Part shown: positions 6,247 to 11,165 of the stretch, piece by piece
Layout of the letters: each line of letters begins with the position of its first letter
Position numbering within the stretch: the first letter of the stretch is position 1
NCBI GenBank assembly: GCA_002353525.1
Contig: DEJV01000061.1
Location: forward strand, 33,065-44,229
Length of the DNA stretch: 11,165 nucleotides
Reading direction: 5' to 3'
Source: Prevotella sp. UBA2739
GTDB taxonomy: Bacteria; Bacteroidota; Bacteroidia; Bacteroidales; Bacteroidaceae
Notes under the pieces: generated by a model
Seen by the model: the letters and a program-made list of their open reading frames with translations, nothing else
Told to the model about the DNA's origin: nothing
Databases searched by the model: none
Position numbers and translations under genes: made by a program

Positions 6247-6283
6247 AAAAAACCCGGCTGTGTTATCACAACACGGCCGGTTC
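6247..6283 (-). terminator. Intrinsic terminator on the minus strand
   Basis: On the minus strand a stem of at least 11 bp (core CCGGCCGTGTT with AACACAGCCGG, one G-U pair, five-base loop) is followed by six U residues (6252-6247). On the plus strand no U-run follows, so the terminator acts on minus-strand transcripts. No minus-strand protein gene precedes it. Confidence 0.72.
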
Positions 6284-6335
6284 CAATCTTAACTAACTTA
6301 TTATCAACTATTCATTACTCATAAATTCTACATGA
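6247..6335 (-). ncRNA. Candidate small RNA ending in an intrinsic terminator
   Basis: A TAnnTTTG element at 6348-6341 and the terminator at 6283-6247 would bracket a minus-strand transcript of about 89 nt. The unstructured first half holds many stop codons and only 4-codon-scale frames, so a peptide is unlikely. No TTTG lies at the standard distance upstream, which weakens the promoter. The alternative is the remnant of a leader whose gene was lost. It lies convergent to the beta-barrel gene and divergent from the LacI-family gene. Confidence 0.4.
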
Positions 6336-6340
6336 TGACG

Positions 6341-6348
6341 CAAAGGTA
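6341..6348 (-). promoter_or_regulatory. Possible -7 element for the candidate small RNA
   Basis: TACCTTTG on the minus strand matches TAnnTTTG. The nearest upstream TTTG leaves only a 13-nt spacer instead of 19-21, so the assignment is tentative. Confidence 0.38.
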
Positions 6349-6392
6349 TGTATTATTTTTGCAAATTGTGATATTATCATTGAAAAATGTTA

Positions 6393-6406
6393 CGTAAACG
6401 TTTGCG
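6393..6406. promoter_or_regulatory. LacI-type operator overlapping the regulator's own promoter
   Basis: The 14-bp site CGTAAACGTTTGCG is palindromic around a central CG, with a single mismatched pair. This is the general form of LacI-family operators. It overlaps the TTTG element of the downstream LacI-family gene, so repressor binding would block its own transcription (inference). No second copy was found upstream of the GH31 gene. Confidence 0.62.
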
Positions 6407-6431
6407 GGAATCGTAAAAAACATTATCTTTG
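6401..6431 (+). promoter_or_regulatory. Promoter of the LacI-family gene
   Basis: TTTG (6401-6404), a 19-nt spacer and TATCTTTG (6424-6431) match the Bacteroidetes consensus. Transcription should start near 6437, about 14 nt before the ATG at 6451. Confidence 0.8.
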
Positions 6432-6450
6432 CAAAAAGAAATTGCTAACC

Positions 6451-7473
6451 ATGAAACAACGTCGTACATCATTAAAAGATTTGGCAGCGCAACTGGGAGT
6501 CAGTATTGCGACCGTCTCTCGTGCCCTTCGCAATAGTCATGAGGTGGGCGAGGAGATGCGCCAGAAAGTGCAGGCCCTGGCCAAGGAACTGAACTACCGC
6601 CCCAACCCCTTTGCACAGAGTCTGCGCAAAGAAGCACCGAGGGTGATTGGCGTGGTGGTGCCTAACCTGGTGACTCACTATTATGCTGCCGTGCTCGACG
6701 GGATAGAGGACTATGCCTCGACGGTGGGCTATTCGGTGATCAGCGCCAACAGCCACGAGGACCATCTGCGCGAGGAGCGCGCCATCGACAACTTTGTGAA
6801 CATGCACGTGGAGGGCATCATTGCCTGCCTGGCACAAGACACGGTGGACTACAGCCACTTTGTGGAAATCAACAAGATGGGCATCCCCCTGGTATTCTTC
6901 GCCCGTACGTGCCTGCCCGAGCTGTTCTCGTCGGTAGTGGCCAATGGGGATGTGGCAGCACAAGAGGCCACGAACCACCTGATAGAGACGGGCAGCCGGC
7001 GAATAGCCTTCATCGGTGGTCCTAACCACCTCGACATGGTGCGCCGCCGGAAGCATGGTTATCTGGAGGCGCTGCGCGAGCACCGCATACCCATCGACCG
7101 CTCGCTGGTGGCATGCGGCAAGATTGACTATGAGGAGGCCCGGCAGACCACACTCAACCTGCTGAAGCGTGATGACCGCCCGGATGCCATTTTGGCTTTC
7201 AACGACATCATCACCTACGCTGCCTTCGACGCCATTAAGAGCCTAGGACTGCACATCCCGCAGGATGTGGCCATCATCGGGTTTACCGACGGCGACTCGT
7301 CGGCATTTGTCACACCGAAACTGACCGCCATCATGGACCAGGCCCATGTGCAGGGCGTGAAAGCTTGCGAGCTGCTGTTGAGAAACATCTCAGGCGACAA
7401 GCGTATATATAAAGAGGTGGTGCCGATGATTCTGAAGATTCGAGAGAGCTCGGACAAGTTAATTGATAATTGA
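6451..7473 (+). CDS. LacI-family transcriptional regulator
   Basis: The 340-residue protein has the LacI architecture: an N-terminal helix-turn-helix (about 6-28, TSLKDLAAQLGVSIATVSRAL), a hinge around ELNYRPNPFAQSLR (46-59), and a periplasmic-binding-protein-like effector domain starting at RVIGVVVPNL. The length is typical. It should bind a CG-centred palindrome such as the one at 6393-6406 and respond to a sugar, probably linked to the GH31/GH2 genes that follow. The effector is unknown. The ATG at 6451 is preferred over an in-frame TTG at 6442, because it lies just before the HTH and suits the promoter. The last codons and stop (encoding LIDN) lie inside a repeat array. No terminator separates it from the GH31 gene 241 bp downstream, so co-transcription is possible. 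Confidence 0.92.
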   Translation: MKQRRTSLKDLAAQLGVSIATVSRALRNSHEVGEEMRQKVQALAKELNYRPNPFAQSLRKEAPRVIGVVVPNLVTHYYAAVLDGIEDYASTVGYSVISANSHEDHLREERAIDNFVNMHVEGIIACLAQDTVDYSHFVEINKMGIPLVFFARTCLPELFSSVVANGDVAAQEATNHLIETGSRRIAFIGGPNHLDMVRRRKHGYLEALREHRIPIDRSLVACGKIDYEEARQTTLNLLKRDDRPDAILAFNDIITYAAFDAIKSLGLHIPQDVAIIGFTDGDSSAFVTPKLTAIMDQAHVQGVKACELLLRNISGDKRIYKEVVPMILKIRESSDKLIDN

Positions 7474-7656
7474 GAGGTGAGAGGTGAGAGGTGAGAGATT
7501 AGATTTTAGAAGCAAGAGAGTAAGAGGCAAGAAGCAAGAGATATGATCTTTAGAGGCAAGAGAGTAAGAGGCAAGAGAGTAAGAAGCAAGAGATATGCTC
7601 CTATTGCAAGCCTTCGTATCCTCGAGAATTATCAATTGTCAATTTTCAATTATCAA
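7460..7656 (-). repeat. Composite heptamer-word repeat element, copy 2 (inverted)
   Basis: On the plus strand the element runs TAATTGA words, three GAGGTGA words, a series of GAAGCAA/GAGTAAG-type words, a unique core, and four TTATCAA-type words (7629-7656). Read on the minus strand, the blocks come in the same order as in the copy at 4182-4569, including 30 identical bases (7610-7581). It fills the gap between the LacI-family gene and the GH31 gene and supplies the stop codon of the former. No TAnnTTTG promoter for GH31 is visible in it. Confidence 0.8.
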
Positions 7657-7714
7657 TTAACTTAAAATCCTCGCCTTTCTCTCACGAAATATGGAAATAA
7701 ACAAAGATAAGGAT

Positions 7715-10675
7715 ATGCAAAAGAAAAATTTTTTTGTGACTGCCATTCTGATGGTGTTTGTTGTGGGTGCTGCCGCGGCAGATTTTGTGCGTAGCGGCAA
7801 CAGCGTGACGGTGCGTCTGCAGGCTCCTGCCAAGGAGGGGGCCAAGGTGGTGCGCTTGCAAGTGGTCAACGACAACATCATCCGGGTGCAGGCCACATCG
7901 GCCGCACAACTGCCCCAGAAGCCCCAGAGCCTGATGGTTGTGCCGCAGAAGGCCAAGCCGCAGTTCACGGTAGCTCAGGAGGGCTCCAAGGTTGTCGTTA
8001 AGGCCGCGGGCGTGCAGGCTTCCGTCTGCGTGAAGTCCGGCAAGATAGCGTTTTTCGATGCCAATGGCAAGCCGTTGCTCAAGGAGGCTGAAAACGGCAA
8101 GACCTTCAAGCCTTTCCGTGTGCCCGACCGCGAGATAGGTGTTGATATCGCCAAGGTGAGTGAGGCTCAGAAGAACGGACTTTCTTGGCGCATGCTATTT
8201 GAAAGCCCGCGCAGCGCGGCAGAAGAGTCGTTTTATGGTCTTGGGCAACACCAATCTGAGGAACTGAACATGAAAGGCCTGAACGAGGACCTCTTCCAGT
8301 ATAATACCAAAGTGAGCGTGCCGTTTATCCTCTCTAGCAAGAACTACGGCCTCCTGTGGGATGCCTACAGCTATTGCCGCTGGGGCAATCCAGACGACTA
8401 CCAGCAGTTGGGCAAGGCCTTCAAAATCTACGACAAGCAGGGCAGGGAGGGCCACTTGACCGGAACTTATACCGACAAGGACGGGAAGCGTATTGTGCGC
8501 GACGAGGATTCCATTTATTTCGAATACGACTGTCCGGCAGCTTCTGAGCTTGCCAACCGCACCGAGCCCGGTGGCATCAAGAACCTCCCGAAAGACTTCA
8601 AGCTCAATGGCTCCAAGGTGGTCTACGAGGGCTTCATTGAGTCGCCCGACGACCGTCAGTATCATTTCATCCTCTATTATGCGGGATATATTAAGGTGTT
8701 CATCGGAGGCAAGGAGGTGGTGCCGGAGCGTTGGCGTACCGCCTGGAACCCCAATACCTATAAGTTCCGCAAGCTGATGAGCAAGGGCCAGCGTCAGCAG
8801 CTCCGCATCGAGTGGCAGCCCGACGGTGATGTCAGCTACTGTGGTTTGCGGGCATCCAGAGCCGCTAAAGACCAGCGTAAACTGTCCGTCTGGTGCGAGA
8901 TGGCGCAGGACATGGACTACTACTTCATTGCCGGCAAGAATGCCGATGAGGTGATATCGGGCTATCGCACCCTTACGGGCAAGGCTCCCGTTTACCCCAA
9001 GTGGGTGATGGGTTTCTGGCAGAGCCGCGAGCGTTATAAGACGAGTGCTGAGATTGAGCAGACGCTCAGCGAGTTCCGCCGCCGGCAGATTCCTGTCGAC
9101 AACATCGTGCAGGACTGGAACTACTGGAAGCTTGACTCATGGGGCGACCATACCTTCGAGGCCAGCCGGTTCCCCAATCCGCAGGCCATGCTCGACTCGG
9201 TACACCAGATGCACGGCCGCTTCATGATCAGCGTGTGGCCGAAGTTCTACGAGACCGTAGCCAACTATAAGGAGCTCGACGCCAAGGGCTGGATGTACCA
9301 TCAGGCGATAGCCGACGATATTCACGACTGGCTGGGCTTCCGTGGCTCCTTCTACGATGCCTACGACGCCGGAGCCCGCAAGATGTTCTGGCGGCAGATG
9401 GACGAGGGCCTTTATACGAAATACCGTCGTGGCATTGATGCCTGGTGGATGGACGCATCGGAACCCAATGTGCGCGACTGCACGCCCATGTGGTACCGCA
9501 AGGCACTCTCTGGTCCGACAGCATTAGGCACCACCACAGAGTATTTCAACGCCTATAGCATCGTGAATGCCGATGCCATCTACAACGGCCAGCGGTCCGT
9601 ATGGAAAGGCAAGGCCGACGAGCCTCGCGTCTTCCTGCTCACCCGCAGCGGTTTCGCGGGCTTGCAGCGATACTCTACAGCCACTTGGAGCGGCGACATC
9701 GGCACGCGTTGGGAGGATATGCGCGCGCAGATGACGGCAGGCATGAACTACTGCATGTCGGGACTTCCCTATTGGGGTATGGACCAGGGCGGATTCTGTG
9801 TGGAGAACCGCTATGTGGCTGCCCAGCAGCTGTTCGACATGTCGGGAGTGGAGAACGAGGACCTCAAGGAGTGGCGCGAGCTGCAGGCACGCTGGAACCA
9901 GTTCGGTTGTTTCATCCCCATCTATCGTGCCCATGGCCAGTGGCCCCTGCGCGAGGTGTGGAACATTGCGCCCGAGAACCATCCCACCTATCAGACCATT
10001 GTGTGGTACGACCGTCTGCGCTACCGTCTGATGCCCTATCTCTATTCGATGGCAGGATGGGTACACCTGAGCGACTACACCATGATGCGGGCCCTGGTAA
10101 TGGACTTCAATGGCGACAGGAACGTGCTGAACATCAAAGACCAGTGGATGTTCGGACCCTCGCTGATGGCCTGCCCCGTGGGTGAGTACAAAGCCCGCAA
10201 CCGCAGCGTCTACTTCCCGCGGCAGACGGGCTGGTACGACCTTTATACCGGCGAGCACATCCAGGGCGGACAGTCGCTCATCGTCGATGCGCCGCTGGAG
10301 CGTATTCCCGTCTATGTGCCCGAGGGCGCCATCATCCCCTTCGGTCCCGAGATACAGTATTGCGACGAGAAACCTGCCGAGCTCATCAACCTGTATGTCT
10401 ATGCAGGCCGCGACGGTCAGTTCCTGCTCTATGAGGACGAGGGCACCAACTACAACTACGAGCGCGGCAAGTATGCCACCATCGACATCCGCTACGACGA
10501 TGCCGCCCGCACCCTGACCATCGGCCAGCGCCGCGGCTCGTTCAAGGGCATGCTCAAGCAGCGTCGATTCAATGTGGTGCTTGTCACCGCCGACCGTGCC
10601 ACCAGCCTTTGTCTCGACAAACCTGAAGGACGCATGGTAGAGTATAACGGCAAGGCCGTCAGCGTGAAGTTATGA
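7715..10675 (+). CDS. Secreted GH31 glycosidase with PA14 insert, alpha-xylosidase-like
   Basis: The product is 986 residues from this start. Positions here count from an upstream in-frame ATG at 7691, which gives 994; the start at 7715 is preferred because it begins the signal peptide (MQKKNFFVTAILMVFVVGAAAA). After an N-terminal beta-domain, residues about 295-390 form a PA14-like insert (GFIESPDDRQYHFILYYAGYIKVFIGG). The (beta/alpha)8 GH31 domain starts around 435 (PKWVMGFWQSRERY), with the nucleophile Asp588 in WWMDASEP and the acid/base Asp669 in TWSGD. Beta-sandwich domains finish the chain. GH31 enzymes retain configuration on alpha-linked sugars. The PA14 insert resembles Bacteroides xyloglucan alpha-xylosidases such as BoGH31A, but alpha-glucosidase activity cannot be excluded. 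Location is probably periplasm or surface. Its stop overlaps the next start by four bases. Confidence 0.92.
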   Translation: MQKKNFFVTAILMVFVVGAAAADFVRSGNSVTVRLQAPAKEGAKVVRLQVVNDNIIRVQATSAAQLPQKPQSLMVVPQKAKPQFTVAQEGSKVVVKAAGVQASVCVKSGKIAFFDANGKPLLKEAENGKTFKPFRVPDREIGVDIAKVSEAQKNGLSWRMLFESPRSAAEESFYGLGQHQSEELNMKGLNEDLFQYNTKVSVPFILSSKNYGLLWDAYSYCRWGNPDDYQQLGKAFKIYDKQGREGHLTGTYTDKDGKRIVRDEDSIYFEYDCPAASELANRTEPGGIKNLPKDFKLNGSKVVYEGFIESPDDRQYHFILYYAGYIKVFIGGKEVVPERWRTAWNPNTYKFRKLMSKGQRQQLRIEWQPDGDVSYCGLRASRAAKDQRKLSVWCEMAQDMDYYFIAGKNADEVISGYRTLTGKAPVYPKWVMGFWQSRERYKTSAEIEQTLSEFRRRQIPVDNIVQDWNYWKLDSWGDHTFEASRFPNPQAMLDSVHQMHGRFMISVWPKFYETVANYKELDAKGWMYHQAIADDIHDWLGFRGSFYDAYDAGARKMFWRQMDEGLYTKYRRGIDAWWMDASEPNVRDCTPMWYRKALSGPTALGTTTEYFNAYSIVNADAIYNGQRSVWKGKADEPRVFLLTRSGFAGLQRYSTATWSGDIGTRWEDMRAQMTAGMNYCMSGLPYWGMDQGGFCVENRYVAAQQLFDMSGVENEDLKEWRELQARWNQFGCFIPIYRAHGQWPLREVWNIAPENHPTYQTIVWYDRLRYRLMPYLYSMAGWVHLSDYTMMRALVMDFNGDRNVLNIKDQWMFGPSLMACPVGEYKARNRSVYFPRQTGWYDLYTGEHIQGGQSLIVDAPLERIPVYVPEGAIIPFGPEIQYCDEKPAELINLYVYAGRDGQFLLYEDEGTNYNYERGKYATIDIRYDDAARTLTIGQRRGSFKGMLKQRRFNVVLVTADRATSLCLDKPEGRMVEYNGKAVSVKL

Positions 10676-11165
10676 ACAGAATCATTCTCTTTACCTTCCT
10701 CTTGAGCGTCGTCTTGCCGTCGGCAGCCCGCCAGCGCCAGTGTTTCGACCGTGGCTGGCAGTTCACGCTCGACGACAAGATGACGCTCCAGCATAGTCAG
10801 GCCGACGAGGTGGAGCTATTCGTCAACGGCAAGAGCCAGGGCGTCCGGAGCAAGACGGCCGCATCGCCCTATCATGTCATGTGGCGGGTGGTCTTCGAGC
10901 CAGGCGAGGTGACGGTAGTGGCACGGAAGGGTGGGGCAGAGGTGCGCCGTCAGACCATCCGCACGGCCGAGCATCCCGCACGGTTGCGCCTCTCGGTAGA
11001 CTACAAGGGAGAGCATCTCACGTTTATCACGGTTGAGGTGGTCGACGAGCAGAGCCGTCTTTGTCCGTGGGCCGACAATCCCATCTACTTCGAGTCCGAT
11101 GGTGCACAGATTCTCGCCACCGACAATGGTTGTCAAACGTCCATGGAGCGTTTCACCGCCCCTCA
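10672..11165 (+). CDS. GH2 beta-galactosidase-like gene, catalytic core apparently deleted (partial)
   Basis: The frame starts at an ATG overlapping the GH31 stop (ATGA) and stays open for 164 codons to the window edge. Residues 1-19 are a signal peptide. Residues 20-35 (RQRQCFDRGWQFTLDD) look like the start of a GH2 sugar-binding domain. From about residue 43 the sequence is instead a C-terminal GH2 accessory region: ADEVELFVNGKSQG (44-57), PYHVMWRVVFEPG (66-78), then a second Ig-like domain with FITVEVVD (118-125) and ATDNG (149-153). In intact secreted GH2 enzymes several hundred residues with the catalytic barrel separate these parts, so an in-frame internal deletion is inferred, with the join near 10777-10800. 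It is therefore likely inactive as a galactosidase, though perhaps still translated. An assembly error is the alternative. Confidence 0.72.
   Translation, partial: MNRIILFTFLLSVVLPSAARQRQCFDRGWQFTLDDKMTLQHSQADEVELFVNGKSQGVRSKTAASPYHVMWRVVFEPGEVTVVARKGGAEVRRQTIRTAEHPARLRLSVDYKGEHLTFITVEVVDEQSRLCPWADNPIYFESDGAQILATDNGCQTSMERFTAP

Noticed and set aside
6442..6450. TTG start three codons before the LacI-family ATG
   Set aside because: The ATG at 6451 gives the standard N-terminus before the HTH and fits the promoter spacing.
4182..7656. Composite transposon or IS pair
   Set aside because: There is no transposase, no obvious target duplication, and the enclosed genes look like ordinary chromosomal genes.
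9524..10258. 244-codon minus-strand frame within the GH31 gene
   Set aside because: It lies opposite the catalytic domain, which has both active-site aspartates in the plus-strand frame.

Overview
The window looks like chromosomal DNA of a Bacteroidales bacterium, most likely Prevotella or a close relative. The evidence is several promoters of the Bacteroidetes type (TTTG, a 19-20 nt spacer, then TAnnTTTG), A-rich leaders without Shine-Dalgarno sequences, the fused DAHP synthase-chorismate mutase inside a pheA-aminotransferase-tyrA operon, and a PA14-bearing GH31 enzyme. The genus is inferred, not proven.

The left part (1-4099, minus strand) is an aromatic amino acid operon. In transcription order it has a promoter, a 25-codon leader peptide with eight consecutive aromatic codons, an antiterminator/terminator pair, prephenate dehydratase (pheA), a class I/II aminotransferase, a DAHP synthase fused to chorismate mutase, and prephenate dehydrogenase (tyrA, cut by the window edge). 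Together these cover entry into the shikimate pathway and the chorismate branch to phenylalanine and tyrosine. The leader looks like a complete ribosome-mediated attenuator sensing Tyr, Phe and Trp together. It is the strongest regulatory finding in the window.

The middle part (4100-6450) holds a composite repeat element, a minus-strand gene for a small secreted protein of unknown function, a divergent plus-strand gene for a probable outer-membrane beta-barrel protein with a nearly leaderless promoter, convergent terminators, and a candidate small RNA on the minus strand beside a LacI-type operator.

The right part (6451-11165, plus strand) is a carbohydrate segment: a LacI-family regulator, a secreted GH31 enzyme with a PA14 insert (alpha-xylosidase-like), and a translationally coupled GH2 gene that appears to have lost its catalytic core in frame. 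GH31 plus GH2 suggests removal of side chains from a xyloglucan-like glycan, but no SusC/SusD genes are in view.

Most intergenic gaps contain tandem arrays with a 7-nt period, built from several different heptamer words. Two large composite elements (4182-4569 and 7460-7656) carry the same blocks in opposite orientation. The arrays overlap the 3' ends of three genes and contribute their last codons. No tRNA, rRNA, CRISPR array, transposase or phage gene was seen.
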